DNA of 64,000 nt from Pseudomonadota bacterium (GTDB lineage: Bacteria; Pseudomonadota; Gammaproteobacteria; Xanthomonadales; Xanthomonadaceae). The position numbers and the translations under genes are program-made. Below are positions 54,275-63,508 of the stretch, piece after piece. The stretch is taken from positions 1-64,000 of the forward strand of contig CAUJIN010000067.1 in assembly GCA_963205495.1 (NCBI GenBank). The letters run 5' to 3'. The notes below the pieces were generated by a model. The model saw only the letters and a program-made list of their open reading frames with translations, searched no databases and had not been told where the DNA came from. The first letter of the stretch is position 1; every line of letters starts with the position of its first letter.

Positions 54275-55270
54275 GTGAACCTGCGCTTCCTCTTCGACCG
54301 GTTTTCGCTCGCGCTGATCGCCACCGTGGCGGCGGCCAGCCTGTGGCCGGCGCACGGGTCCGCGGCGCTCTGGCTCGACCGCTTCACCACCGCCGGCATC
54401 GCCCTTCTCTTCTTCCTGCACGGCGCGCGGCTGCCGCGCGAGGCGGTGGTGGCGGGCCTGCGCCACTGGCCGCTCCATGCGACGGTGCTGGCCGCCACCT
54501 TCGCGCTGTTCCCGCTGCTGGGCCTTGCCGTGCAGCCGCTGGCCGGCGCGCTGCTGACGCCGGAGCTGTACCTGGGCGTGCTGTTCCTGTGCGCCCTGCC
54601 CTCGACCGTGCAGTCGTCCATCGCCTTCACCTCGATCGCGCGCGGCAACATTGCCGCCGCCGTGGTCGCGGCCTCGGTCTCGAACCTGGTCGGGGTCTTC
54701 CTCACCCCGCTGCTGGCGGCGCTGCTGCTGGCCACGCACGGGGCGATGGGTTCGCCCTGGCGCGCGATCATCGACATCCTGCTCCTGCTGCTGGCTCCGT
54801 TCGTGCTGGGACACCTGCTGCGGCCCTGGCTCGCGCGCTGGGTGCAGCGGCGCGCGCGGCTGCTGTCGCTGACCGATCGCGGCACGATCCTGCTGGTGGT
54901 CTACGGCGCCTTCAGCCACGCGGTGATCGAAGGCCTGTGGGCGCAGGTGCCGGGGCGCACGCTGCTGGGCCTCGTGGCGGTAGCCTGCGCGCTGCTGGCG
55001 CTGGTGATGGGGCTGATCTGGAGCGCGACGCGCCGGCTCGGGTTCAGCCGCGCCGACCGCATCACGATTCTCTTCTGCGGCTCGAAGAAGAGCCTCGCCA
55101 CCGGCGTGCCGATGGCCAACATCCTGTTCGCCGGCCAGGCCACGCTGGGCATGATCGTGCTGCCGGTGATGGTGTTCCACCAGATCCAGCTGATGGTCTG
55201 CGCGGTGCTGGCGCAGCGCTTCGCGCAGCAGGTGCCGGCGGATGATCAGGCCGGCGGCGGCAGCCAGTGA
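54275..55270 (+). CDS. bile acid:sodium symporter family protein (YfeH-like)
   Basis: A 331-residue inner-membrane protein with about ten helices. It is of the DUF4137/YfeH branch of the SBF family, with [19 protein letters not shown] (about 48-66), [21 protein letters not shown] (about 109-129) and [19 protein letters not shown] (about 268-286). Substrate unknown; family proteins move bile acids or other organic anions with Na+. GTG at 54275 is the only start that fits. It converges on ctaB and overlaps it by 25 bases. Confidence 0.88.
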   Translation: MNLRFLFDRFSLALIATVAAASLWPAHGSAALWLDRFTTAGIALLFFLHGARLPREAVVAGLRHWPLHATVLAATFALFPLLGLAVQPLAGALLTPELYLGVLFLCALPSTVQSSIAFTSIARGNIAAAVVAASVSNLVGVFLTPLLAALLLATHGAMGSPWRAIIDILLLLLAPFVLGHLLRPWLARWVQRRARLLSLTDRGTILLVVYGAFSHAVIEGLWAQVPGRTLLGLVAVACALLALVMGLIWSATRRLGFSRADRITILFCGSKKSLATGVPMANILFAGQATLGMIVLPVMVFHQIQLMVCAVLAQRFAQQVPADDQAGGGSQ

Positions 55271-56118
55271 TCGACCAGCAGGAAGGCGAACAGCAGCATC
55301 AGGTAGACGATCGAATAGCCGAACACCGCCATCGCGAAACGCTCCGAGGGCGGATTCATCAGGCGGATCGCGTAGTAGAGGAAGACCGCATCGAGCACCA
55401 GCACCCCGCCCAGATAGAACAGTCCGCTCATGCCGGTAAGCCACGGCAGCATCGTCGCGATCGCCAGCAGCAGGGTGTAGAACAGCACGTGCCAGCGGGT
55501 GTAGACCACCCCGTGGGTCACCGGCAGCATCGGGATCAGGGCGCGCGCGTAGTCGTCGCGGCGGAAGATCGCCAGCGCCCAGAAGTGCGGCGGGGTCCAG
55601 ACGAAAATGATCAGCAGCAGCAGCAGCGCGTGCGGGTGGACCTCGCCGGTGACCGCCACCCAGCCCAGCAGCGGCGGCGCCGCCCCCGCCAGCCCGCCGA
55701 TCACGATGTTCTGCGGCGTGGCGCGCTTGAGCCAGGCGGTGTAGACGATGGCGTAACCGATCAGCGAGGCGAAGGTCAGCACCGCCGCGAGCACGTTGGT
55801 CCACAGCACCAGCACCGTCATCGACAGCACCGCCAGCGCGACGGCGAAGGCCAGCACCTGGCGCGGCCGCAGCTGGCCGCTGGGAAGGGGCCGGTGCGCG
55901 GTGCGCGCCATCACCACGTCGATGCGCTGGTCGATCAGGTGGTTGATCGCCGCCGCCGAGGACGCGGCCAGCCAGATGCCGACCAGCCCTGCGACGGCCG
56001 GCACCGGCGGCGGCACGCCCGGCACCGCCAGCAGGATGCCGATCAGCGCGGTGAAGGCGATCAGCGCCACCACGCCGGGTTTGGTGAGGGTCCAGTACTG
56101 GCGCAGCCGCGCGCCCAT
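55246..56118 (-). CDS. ctaB: protohaem IX farnesyltransferase (haem O synthase)
   Basis: Attaches a farnesyl group to haem b to give haem O for the aa3 oxidase. The 290-residue UbiA-family membrane protein has N-term [17 protein letters not shown], the first Asp motif region [21 protein letters not shown] (about 57-77) and the [18 protein letters not shown] signature (about 168-185). Its ATG overlaps the ctaA stop by one base. Confidence 0.96.
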   Translation of the reverse strand: MGARLRQYWTLTKPGVVALIAFTALIGILLAVPGVPPPVPAVAGLVGIWLAASSAAAINHLIDQRIDVVMARTAHRPLPSGQLRPRQVLAFAVALAVLSMTVLVLWTNVLAAVLTFASLIGYAIVYTAWLKRATPQNIVIGGLAGAAPPLLGWVAVTGEVHPHALLLLLIIFVWTPPHFWALAIFRRDDYARALIPMLPVTHGVVYTRWHVLFYTLLLAIATMLPWLTGMSGLFYLGGVLVLDAVFLYYAIRLMNPPSERFAMAVFGYSIVYLMLLFAFLLVDHWLPPPA

Positions 56119-57272
56119 CACGCCGCCGCCTGCGGCCGGCGCAGGCGCGCCAGCAGCACCACCAGCACGAACAGCAGCAGCGCGGCGACCGCGTTGTGCG
56201 AAACCGCGATCTTGAGCGGCAGGCCCGAAATCACGTTGAGGATGCCGAGGCCGAACTGCACGCCGATCAGCACGAGCAGGGTCGTGCCCCAGCCGGAAAT
56301 TTCCGGCACTGCGCGAACCTTTCTTGCAACGAAGACCACCCAGCCCAGCGCCACCAGCGCAAAAATGCGGTGGACCATCTGGATCGCCACCCGCGCAGGA
56401 CCATCGAGCACGCCGCCCTCGTAGTCGGTGCCGATGCCGCGCCAGAGCACGAATCCCTCGCCGAAATCGTGCTCGGGCCACCACTGCCCCAGGCAGGTCG
56501 GATAGTCGATGCCGCAGGCCAGCGCCGCATAGTTGGCCGACACCCAGCCGCCCAGCGCAATCTGCACCCCGACGATGGCGATGGCGCCGATCAGGAGCGG
56601 GCGCAACCGCCACGCCGCAGGCAGGGCCAACCCGGCCTGCGGCGAGGCGCGGCAGGCCATCCAGGCCAGCAGCGACAGCGTGGTCATGCCACCTACCAGG
56701 TGCCCCATCACGACCAACGGCTTGAGCAGCCAGGTGACCGTCCACATCCCGAGCAGGGCCTGGAAAACGATCACCGCCAGAAGCAGCGCGGAGACGCGGG
56801 AGAAATCCCCGCGCGGCGAGCCCGCGCTGCCGGGACGCAGCGCCCAGCCCAGCAGGATCGCCTCGCCGGCCACTGCCAGCGCCGAGGAAATCCCGTGCTC
56901 GCCGCGCATGTAGAGCGGAATGGCCAGCGCCACCAGCAGGCTCGAACCGATCACGACCGCCTTGCCGGCGCGCACCCGGCGCGAGCCGAGGAAGGCCAGC
57001 GCGAACACCAGAAGGCCCAGCGTGGCCGCCAGATGACGGTGCAACTGCTCGCGCCAGGCCTTGTGCGATTCCACCGGGCGATCGAAGGCGTCGTTGGCGC
57101 GCGCGATCTCGTGCTCGTGCACCGGCCAGGTGGCCTTGCCGTAGCAGGTCGGCCAGTCCGGACAGGACAGCCCGGCGTTGGACAGCCGCACGAAGGCGCC
57201 GAACACGATGACCGTCAGCGCGAGCAGCACGGCGATCCAGGCGAGTCGGTGGAAATGGCGATGCGGCAGCAT
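56118..57272 (-). CDS. ctaA: haem A synthase (COX15/CtaA)
   Basis: Oxidises haem O to haem A at the membrane. The 384-residue protein has eight helices. It includes [21 protein letters not shown] (about 22-42), [13 protein letters not shown] (haem-ligating His, about 73-85), VMGHLVGGM and [14 protein letters not shown] (about 303-316). It lies two bases after the SCO-like gene, in the operon surf1, SCO-like, ctaA, ctaB. Confidence 0.96.
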   Translation of the reverse strand: MLPHRHFHRLAWIAVLLALTVIVFGAFVRLSNAGLSCPDWPTCYGKATWPVHEHEIARANDAFDRPVESHKAWREQLHRHLAATLGLLVFALAFLGSRRVRAGKAVVIGSSLLVALAIPLYMRGEHGISSALAVAGEAILLGWALRPGSAGSPRGDFSRVSALLLAVIVFQALLGMWTVTWLLKPLVVMGHLVGGMTTLSLLAWMACRASPQAGLALPAAWRLRPLLIGAIAIVGVQIALGGWVSANYAALACGIDYPTCLGQWWPEHDFGEGFVLWRGIGTDYEGGVLDGPARVAIQMVHRIFALVALGWVVFVARKVRAVPEISGWGTTLLVLIGVQFGLGILNVISGLPLKIAVSHNAVAALLLFVLVVLLARLRRPQAAA

Positions 57273-57274
57273 GA

Positions 57275-57847
57275 TCAGGACTTCAGCAGCTGGGTGATGT
57301 CGGCGCGCACGTCGCCCGGATCGACGCCCGGGGCATAGCGCATGACCAGGAAGGCGCGCGGGTCGACCAGATACACGGAAGGGGCGCCGCTGCGCGCCAG
57401 TTGCGGCAGGAGCGCCTCGAGCTGCGGCTCCGGATGCATCGGGATCAGCGCGCGGAACGATTCGGCCGACGGCGGCAGCGGGCCGAACCACAGCACCTGC
57501 AGCCGGTCGGCACGCCGCCCCTGCAGCTGCCAGACCTTGTGCAGGCCCGCGAGCAGGTCGACGCAGGCCTGCCCGCAGTCGGCCGGAGGCACCACGACGA
57601 TCTGCCAGCGCTGTTCCTGCGGCGCGTAGCGGTATTCGCGGCCGTCGGCATGTCGCAGCGGAAGGTCGGCCAGCGCCACCGGCGGCTGCAGCAGGGTGCC
57701 GCGGTTGCGGGTGTGCTCCGGACGCCAGCCGCTCTGCTGCAGCGCCACCGCCGCCAGCAGCGGCAGCACGAAGCACAGGATCAGCAGCACCAGCAGGATG
57801 CGGTTGCGCCGGCGCAGTGCCGGATCGAAGGGGACAGGAGCATTCAT
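57275..57847 (-). CDS. SCO/thioredoxin-like cytochrome oxidase assembly protein
   Basis: A membrane-anchored periplasmic protein of 190 residues. It has one N-terminal helix (about 16-38), then a thioredoxin-like fold with a C-x3-C pair in [13 protein letters not shown] (about 91-103) where SCO1 proteins hold copper, and [21 protein letters not shown] near the end. Its place between surf1 and ctaA matches the PA0111-type protein of Pseudomonas. It probably helps deliver copper or redox equivalents to the oxidase; that role is inferred. The ATG overlaps the surf1 stop. Confidence 0.82.
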   Translation of the reverse strand: MNAPVPFDPALRRRNRILLVLLILCFVLPLLAAVALQQSGWRPEHTRNRGTLLQPPVALADLPLRHADGREYRYAPQEQRWQIVVVPPADCGQACVDLLAGLHKVWQLQGRRADRLQVLWFGPLPPSAESFRALIPMHPEPQLEALLPQLARSGAPSVYLVDPRAFLVMRYAPGVDPGDVRADITQLLKS

Positions 57848-58557
57848 CGGTTCTTGCGGCGCAGATTCAGGATCAGATAGGTGATGATGACAGTCAGGGA
57901 CAGGCCCCACCACTGCACGGCATAGCCGCGGTGGCGTTCGGGCGGCATCGGATCCGGACGAAGGCCCGGATCGCGCGCGTAGCCGAACGGCTCGGAAGGA
58001 TCGGGTTGCAGCACGCCGTTCCAGACTTTTACGCCCAGGTGGTGCGCCACGTCCTCGCGCGCGAGGAAGGCGAGCAGCACGCGGCCCTGCGCGTCCGCGG
58101 TCCAGGCGTTTTCCGCCAGCCGCAGGCCCTGTCCCGGCCACGGCGCCAGCAGGCCCGCCAGCGAACGCGGCGCGGTCGGAACCGCCACTTCGGGCAGCAC
58201 GCGATCCGCCGCCAGCGGCAGCCAGCCCAGCTCGACCACCAGCACCCGCCCGCCCGACACCTCGGCCAGCGCATAGGCGCGCACGCCCACGCGACCGTCG
58301 CGCTGCTGGTTGTCGAGCAGGAGCACCGGCGCCGGACGCAGCCGCACTTCGCCATGCACCGCGAGCGGCAGCAGCGCCTCCGGGGAATCCAGCGCCCGGG
58401 CAAGCTCCATCGGACCGGCCGCCCGTGCGTCCTCGCGCAGCTGCGCCATGCGCTCCTTCTGGTCGGCACGACCCGATTGCCAGAAGCCCAGGCCGGCGAA
58501 CAGGCCGGCCGCGAGCAGCGTCGGCAGCGCCCACAGCACGCGCGTTCGAAGGCTCAC
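57844..58557 (-). CDS. SURF1 family cytochrome oxidase assembly protein
   Basis: A 237-residue inner-membrane assembly factor for the aa3 oxidase. Two helices flank a periplasmic domain (about 10-28 and 212-230). SURF1 signatures are LGFWQSGRADQKERM (about 22-36), LLDNQQRDGRVGVRAYALAEV and HRGYAVQWWGLSLTVIITYLILN at the end. The GTG at 58557 follows GGAGGA by about ten bases. It is the first gene of the surf1-ctaA-ctaB unit, divergent from the DUF2909 gene. Confidence 0.92.
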   Translation of the reverse strand: MSLRTRVLWALPTLLAAGLFAGLGFWQSGRADQKERMAQLREDARAAGPMELARALDSPEALLPLAVHGEVRLRPAPVLLLDNQQRDGRVGVRAYALAEVSGGRVLVVELGWLPLAADRVLPEVAVPTAPRSLAGLLAPWPGQGLRLAENAWTADAQGRVLLAFLAREDVAHHLGVKVWNGVLQPDPSEPFGYARDPGLRPDPMPPERHRGYAVQWWGLSLTVIITYLILNLRRKNR

Positions 58558-58647
58558 GCTGGTCCATCCTCCGCCGTGCAAGAATGCAATGTCCGGTCGA
58601 ATCCTTCTCGCACCGGCCATCGATCCGCCGTCGGAGAACCCCTGTCC

Positions 58648-58857
58648 ATGTGGCCCAAAGTCATCATCGTCGCGTTCCTGGTCCTGATCCTCTACAACCT
58701 CGGCGCAGGGCTGTATTACATGATCAGGGACAAGGGCCAGACCAACCGCACCGTCAACGCGCTCACCTGGCGCGTGGGCCTGAGCGTGGCGCTGGTGATC
58801 TTCCTGATCCTGGGCATCTGGACCGGGCTGATCTCGCCGCACGGCGTGGGCGGCTGA
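58648..58857 (+). CDS. DUF2909 twin transmembrane protein
   Basis: A 69-residue protein with two helices (about 4-24 and 43-62) separated by a charged loop with YYMIRDKGQTNRTV, the DUF2909 pattern. Such proteins lie in cytochrome c oxidase loci of Pseudomonas and relatives; their role is unknown. It is the only gene of the locus on the plus strand. GGAG lies about ten bases before the ATG. Confidence 0.9.
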   Translation: MWPKVIIVAFLVLILYNLGAGLYYMIRDKGQTNRTVNALTWRVGLSVALVIFLILGIWTGLISPHGVGG

Positions 58858-58864
58858 TGCCAAC

Positions 58865-58974
58865 GCCGGGAACGGAGAATCGGGAAGCGGGTGTGGTCAG
58901 GAGCAGGTGGCTGCCGGGGTGAAAGGTTCAGCCACCTTGGCCCCCTCGGCGATTCCCTGCTCCCGATTCCCGGC
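58865..58974. repeat. GGGAATCGGGA-type inverted repeat element between coxC and DUF2909
   Basis: The left arm (58865-58891) and right arm (58950-58974) are imperfect complements built of CGGGAATCGGGA units. Nested inside is a perfect 8-bp stem GGTGGCTG / CAGCCACC (58906-58913 and 58929-58936). It fills the gap between two convergent stops and may act as a terminator. It is the same type as 27488-27633. Confidence 0.7.
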
Positions 58975-58975
58975 C

Positions 58976-59851
58976 TCAGAGCACGTAGACGAACAGGAAC
59001 AGCAGCAGCCACACCACGTCGACGAAATGCCAGTACCAGGCCACGGCTTCGAAGCCGAAATGGCTGTCGGCGCTGAAGTGGCCCTTGAGCACGCGGAACC
59101 AGATCACCGTCAGCATGATCGCGCCCAGCGTGACGTGCGCGCCGTGGAAGCCGGTGAGCATGAAGAAGGTCGATCCGTAGATGCCCGAACCCAGCGTCAG
59201 GTTCAGTTCGGTGTAGGCGTGGATGTACTCCTCCACCTGGAAGAACAGGAAGACCGCGCCCAGCAGCACGGTGAGGCCCAGCCACAGCAGCACCTTGCCG
59301 CGCTGACCGGCCTTGAGCGCGTGGTGGGCAATGGTGAGGGTGATGCCCGAGGTGAGCAGCAGCAGCGTGTTGATCAGCGGCAGACCCCAGGCCGACATGA
59401 TCTGGAAGGAACCGCCGACCTGCGCCGGGCCGTTGCTCGGCCAGGCCGGATCGAAGTCGTTCCACAACAGCGCGTGGGTCATCACGCCGTGTCCCGCGCC
59501 GCCGATCCACGGCACCGAGAAGTTGCGCGCGTAGTACAGCGCGCCGAAGAAGGCGGCGAAGAACATGACCTCGGAGAAGATGAACCAGATCATGCCCATG
59601 CGGAAGGACACGTCGACCTGGCGGTTGTAGGAGCCGGAGACCGACTCGCGGATCACCGCTCCGAACCAGCCGATGAACATCCCGATCATGATCGCCAAGC
59701 CGAGGAAGAAGAACGCCTTGCCCCAGAGGTGGCCGTTGAACCAGTTGGCCGTCCCCAATGCCAGGGTGAACAGGCCGACCGATCCGACCAGCGGCCAGGC
59801 GCTCTGCTTGGGAACGAAGTAGAGATCTGCGTCGTGGGTAGTGTGGGCCAT
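58976..59851 (-). CDS. ctaE: cytochrome c oxidase subunit III
   Basis: A core membrane subunit of the aa3-type oxidase, 291 residues with seven helices. It has WPLVGSVGLF near the start, RMGMIWFIFSEVMFFAAFFGALYYAR (about 104-129) and GFHGAHVTLGAIMLTVIW (about 236-253), plus AVAWYWHFVDVVWLLLFLFVY at the end. It is the last gene of the coxB-coxA-ctaG-coxC operon. Confidence 0.97.
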   Translation of the reverse strand: MAHTTHDADLYFVPKQSAWPLVGSVGLFTLALGTANWFNGHLWGKAFFFLGLAIMIGMFIGWFGAVIRESVSGSYNRQVDVSFRMGMIWFIFSEVMFFAAFFGALYYARNFSVPWIGGAGHGVMTHALLWNDFDPAWPSNGPAQVGGSFQIMSAWGLPLINTLLLLTSGITLTIAHHALKAGQRGKVLLWLGLTVLLGAVFLFFQVEEYIHAYTELNLTLGSGIYGSTFFMLTGFHGAHVTLGAIMLTVIWFRVLKGHFSADSHFGFEAVAWYWHFVDVVWLLLFLFVYVL

Positions 59852-59877
59852 GGCGATTCCCGGGGTTGGCTGTGCGG

Positions 59878-60444
59878 TCAGGGGGCTGCGTGAGCGGCAA
59901 GTTCACCGGCAAGGCGCTGCGTGGCCGGTTCGTTCTTGTAGAAGGTATAGGAAAGCGTGAGGCGATGGATATCGGCCGGCAGGTCCGGATCGACGATGAA
60001 GCGCACCGGCATCGGCCGCTCTTCACCGGCCGCCAGCATCTGCTCGGTGAAGCAGAAGCATTCGGTCTTGTTGAAGAAGGCCGAAGCGCGGCTGGGCGCC
60101 ACCGAGGGCACCGCCTGCCCGACCAGCGCCAGCGGACTTTCGTTGCGGGCGTAGTAGAGCACGTCGGTCGGCTGGCCCGGGCGCACCTTCACTTCGGCCT
60201 GCGCCGGGCGGAAGGCCCAGGGCAGACCCGAGTTCACCCCGGCATCGAATTCCACCGTGACCCAGCGCGAGGCGTCGACCTCGGCCGCAACGGCTTCCGC
60301 GCCCGGCCCGCCGAGTTTGACGCCGAACAACTGTTCGCAGGCGATGCGGTACAGCGGCACGAGGGAAAAGCACAGGCCGAAAGCGAGCGCGGCAACCCAA
60401 AGGCCGCGCCGGAGCACGCGCGTGCTGGCGTCCGGCGCGCTCAT
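59878..60444 (-). CDS. ctaG: cytochrome c oxidase assembly protein CtaG/Cox11
   Basis: A copper chaperone that inserts CuB into subunit I. The 188-residue protein has an N-terminal anchor (about 13-33), a periplasmic Ig-like domain, and the copper-binding CFCF motif in [15 protein letters not shown] (about 124-138), followed by [12 protein letters not shown]. The ATG overlaps the stop of the small upstream gene by four bases. Confidence 0.96.
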   Translation of the reverse strand: MSAPDASTRVLRRGLWVAALAFGLCFSLVPLYRIACEQLFGVKLGGPGAEAVAAEVDASRWVTVEFDAGVNSGLPWAFRPAQAEVKVRPGQPTDVLYYARNESPLALVGQAVPSVAPSRASAFFNKTECFCFTEQMLAAGEERPMPVRFIVDPDLPADIHRLTLSYTFYKNEPATQRLAGELAAHAAP

Positions 60445-60575
60445 CGGCCGATCAGCCCGGCAAGGAAAGCGGCATAGATCAGCACCGCCACCAGGCCCGC
60501 CGCAAACGCGGTGCGGCGCACGCCGCGCCGGCGTGCGGCCGCCTCCTGGTCGGGAATCGTCTGGTTCATCGCCAT
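60441..60575 (-). CDS. cytochrome oxidase small assembly protein
   Basis: A 44-residue single-helix protein: a short polar N terminus with a basic cluster ([11 protein letters not shown]), then a helix about 23-42 ending in GLIGR. Similar tiny proteins between coxA and ctaG in proteobacteria are annotated as oxidase assembly factors. The start is uncertain: 60605 (overlapping the coxA stop), 60575 or 60569 are all in frame. Confidence 0.75.
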   Translation of the reverse strand: MAMNQTIPDQEAAARRRGVRRTAFAAGLVAVLIYAAFLAGLIGR

Positions 60576-60604
60576 GCCGTCCGGCCCGGGATTCTTCCCT
60601 GGCA

Positions 60605-62245
60605 TCAGTGCTCGGTGTCCTCGTGCGCCAGATCGCCCGGACGGATCACCGGCGGACGCGTGAAAGTATGGTGCGGCGCGGGTGAAGGCACCGTCCATTC
60701 CAGCCCCTTCGCGCCTTCCCAGGCGCGCGCCGCGGCCTTCTCGCCGTGGCGCAGCGAGTGCCACAGGATGAAGGCCATCATGAAGGGCGTCAGGAACATG
60801 CCGAAGGCGCCGATCGAGCTGATCAGGTTCCAGTCGGCAAAGGCCACGTTGTAGTCGGGAATGCGGCGCGGCATGCCGGCCAGGCCGAGGAAGTGCTGCG
60901 GGAAGAACAGCAGGTTCACGAAGATCAGGCTCCACCAGAAGTGGAACTTGGCCCAGCCCTCCTTGTACATGCGTCCGGTCCACTTGGGCCACCAGTAGTA
61001 GATCGCCGCAATGATCGAGAACAGCGCGCCGGTCACCAGCACGTAGTGGAAGTGCGCCACCACGAAGTAGGTGTCGTGGTACTGGAAGTCGGCCGGCACC
61101 ACGGCCACCATCAGGCCGGAGAAGCCGCCGATGGCGAACAGGATGATGAAGGCCACCGACCACAGCATCGGCGCCTCGAAGCTGATCGAGCCTTTCCACA
61201 TGGTCGAGATCCAGTTGAAGATCTTCACGCCGGTGGGCACCGAGATCAGCATCGTGGCGTACATGAAGAACAGCTCGCCGCCCAGCGGCATGCCCACGGT
61301 GAACATGTGGTGGGCCCACACGATGAAGCTCAGGAAGGCAATCGAGGCGGTGGCGTACACCATGGCGCGGTAGCCGAACAGCGGCTTGCGCGAGAAGGTC
61401 GGCACGATCTCGCTCATCAGTCCGAAGGACGGCAGGATCATGATGTAGACCTCGGGATGCCCGAAGAACCAGAAGATGTGCTGGTACATCACCGGGTCGC
61501 CGCCGCCTGCCACCGAGAAGAAGGTGGTGGCGAAGAACTTGTCGGTCAGCAGCATCGTCACCGCACCGGCCAGCACCGGCATCACGCCCAGCAGCAGGAA
61601 GGCGGTGATGAGCCAGGTCCAGCAGAAGATCGGCATCTTGAGCAGATCCATGCCCGGCGCGCGCATGTTGAGCACGGTGGCGATGATGTTGATCGCACCC
61701 ATGATCGAGCTGATGCCCATCATGTGGATGGCGAAGATGGCGAAGGCCACGTTGCTGCCGCCCTGCAGCGACAGCGGCGGATACATCGTCCAGCCGCCCG
61801 CGGGCCCGCCGCCCGGCAGGAACAGGGTGAGCAGCAGCACCGAGAAGGCGAAGGGCAGGATCCAGAACGACCAGTTGTTCATGCGCGGCAGCGCCATGTC
61901 GGGCGCGCCGATCTGCAGCGGGATCATCCAGTTGGCCAGGCCCACGAAGGCCGGCATCACCGCACCGAAGATCATCACCAGCGCGTGCATCGCGGTCATC
62001 TGGTTGAAGAACAGCGGATCGACGAACTGCAGGCCGGGCGTCGCCAGCTCGGCGCGGATCACGACGGAGAACGCGGCCCCGACGATCGCCATGACGAAGC
62101 TGAAGAGCAGGTACAGGGTTCCGATGTCCTTGTGGTTGGTGGACATGAACCAGCGGCGGAAGAACGTCGGGTGGTGGTCGTGGTCGTCGTGCGCCTCGTG
62201 GTGCGCCTCGTGGCCGACATCGATATCGCTGCGGACGGTTGCCAT
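60605..62245 (-). CDS. ctaD: cytochrome c oxidase subunit I
   Basis: The haem a / haem a3-CuB catalytic subunit, 546 residues with twelve helices. The N terminus carries a His/Asp-rich cytoplasmic stretch (about 10-26). [31 protein letters not shown] (about 96-115), [14 protein letters not shown] (CuB His and the His-Tyr cross-link, about 263-276), HHMFTVGM and [14 protein letters not shown] (about 396-409) are all present. It lies 33 bases after coxB. Confidence 0.98.
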   Translation of the reverse strand: MATVRSDIDVGHEAHHEAHDDHDHHPTFFRRWFMSTNHKDIGTLYLLFSFVMAIVGAAFSVVIRAELATPGLQFVDPLFFNQMTAMHALVMIFGAVMPAFVGLANWMIPLQIGAPDMALPRMNNWSFWILPFAFSVLLLTLFLPGGGPAGGWTMYPPLSLQGGSNVAFAIFAIHMMGISSIMGAINIIATVLNMRAPGMDLLKMPIFCWTWLITAFLLLGVMPVLAGAVTMLLTDKFFATTFFSVAGGGDPVMYQHIFWFFGHPEVYIMILPSFGLMSEIVPTFSRKPLFGYRAMVYATASIAFLSFIVWAHHMFTVGMPLGGELFFMYATMLISVPTGVKIFNWISTMWKGSISFEAPMLWSVAFIILFAIGGFSGLMVAVVPADFQYHDTYFVVAHFHYVLVTGALFSIIAAIYYWWPKWTGRMYKEGWAKFHFWWSLIFVNLLFFPQHFLGLAGMPRRIPDYNVAFADWNLISSIGAFGMFLTPFMMAFILWHSLRHGEKAAARAWEGAKGLEWTVPSPAPHHTFTRPPVIRPGDLAHEDTEH

Positions 62246-62278
62246 GATCTAGTCTCTCGGAATGCGTGCGGCGGGCAA

Positions 62279-63187
62279 TCAGCCCTGGGTGGGAACGACG
62301 GGCTCGGACGTTTCCGTCTGCGCGGTGCGCTCGGCCTGCTGTCCGTAGGTCGATCCCGGCTGGGCGCTGAGCCAACCCTCGAATTCGGCGCGCGGCACCG
62401 CGCGCACCACGATCGGCATGAAGCCGTGATCCTTGCCGCACAGTTCGGCGCACTGGCCGCGGTAGGTACCCGGCTCGTCGATGCGGGTCCACTGTTCGCT
62501 GACCATGCCGGGGATGGCGTCCTGCTTCCAGCCGAACGCCGGCACCCACCAGGAGTGGATCACGTCGTCGGCGGTCAGCACGAAGCGGATCTTGGTATCG
62601 GTCGGCAACACCAGCGGCTTGTCGACGTTGAGCAGGTAGCTCTTGAACTCGCCGTCGGTGACCTGGGCGGGATCGACGCCCGAACCCAGCCGGCGCGCGG
62701 CATTGCTGGCCGCATCCAGGCGGCTGGCGAAGCTGACGCCGGTTTGCTCGCCGCGATAGTTGAGGATCTCGTACTTCCACATCCACTGGTAGCCGGTGAC
62801 CTTGACCGTCATCTCCGACTCGCTGGCGTCGTACATCTTGTACAGCGTCTTGGTGGACGGCCAGCAGATCAGGACCAGGATCACGACCGGAATGACGGTC
62901 CAGATGAGCTCGGCCTTGGCGTTGTGGCTGAACGTGGCCGGCACCGCGCCCTTGGACTTGCGGAACGCGAACATGGCATAGCCCATCGCGCCGAAGACCA
63001 GCAGACCGATGATGGTGCAGATCCACAGGATCAGGTTGTGTAGCCAGTAGACCTCGCGCGAGACCTCGGTCACGCCCGGACCCATGTTCAGCTGCCAGGG
63101 CTGGGGATCGGCGCCCAGCGCCACGCCTGCCGCGAGAACCGCCGCCAACCCGAAACCGATGCGTAGCATGCGCGCCGCCTTGCTCAT
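62279..63187 (-). CDS. ctaC: cytochrome c oxidase subunit II
   Basis: The CuA-bearing subunit that accepts electrons from cytochrome c. The 302-residue protein has a signal peptide (about 1-25), two helices (about 45-75 and 90-110), and a cupredoxin domain. The CuA site is CAELCGKDHGFMPI (about 242-255) with an upstream ligand in HSWWVPAFGWK (about 207). A QWMWKYE aromatic patch is the electron-entry site. First gene of the operon. Confidence 0.97.
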   Translation of the reverse strand: MSKAARMLRIGFGLAAVLAAGVALGADPQPWQLNMGPGVTEVSREVYWLHNLILWICTIIGLLVFGAMGYAMFAFRKSKGAVPATFSHNAKAELIWTVIPVVILVLICWPSTKTLYKMYDASESEMTVKVTGYQWMWKYEILNYRGEQTGVSFASRLDAASNAARRLGSGVDPAQVTDGEFKSYLLNVDKPLVLPTDTKIRFVLTADDVIHSWWVPAFGWKQDAIPGMVSEQWTRIDEPGTYRGQCAELCGKDHGFMPIVVRAVPRAEFEGWLSAQPGSTYGQQAERTAQTETSEPVVPTQG

Positions 63188-63333
63188 TGTCTTACCTCGG
63201 GGACGAGCCCCTGCCTGAAACCCGATGCGTCCACGCTGCATGCCTGCAACGTCTCCCTTGTGCGATGGGCGTTGCGCCCGGCGGCCGGACCGATGCCGGT
63301 CCTGAACCCCGAAGAAACGCCGCGAATTGTCCG

Positions 63334-63363
63334 ATCATAGCGACGCGGCGCGAGCGGGAGCAA
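63334..63363 (-). promoter_or_regulatory. promoter of the coxB operon
   Basis: A -10 TATGAT (63334-63339) lies 18 bases from a weak -35 TTGCTC (63358-63363) on the minus strand. The predicted leader of about 140 nt contains three short GC hairpins. The rest of the 63188-63508 gap shows no gene. Confidence 0.45.
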
Positions 63364-63470
63364 CACGAAGGCTTCGCGACCGGAGAAAAACCGTGTGGGA
63401 AAGGGATCGGACTGCGCCGATCCCGGGGCGTGCGCGCCGCTCCTGCGGCGGTGCGCGCGCCGGATTGCCC

Positions 63471-63501
63471 GATGCCGCAGCCCGCGTCGGGCTGCGGCAT
63501 C
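63471..63501 (-). terminator. perfect hairpin after the last, truncated gene
   Basis: GATGCCGCAGCCCG and its exact complement (14 bp) flank a three-base loop, seven bases past the stop at 63509. It has no T-run but is a strong terminator candidate insulating the cox promoter. Confidence 0.65.
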
Positions 63502-63508
63502 ACCCGGC

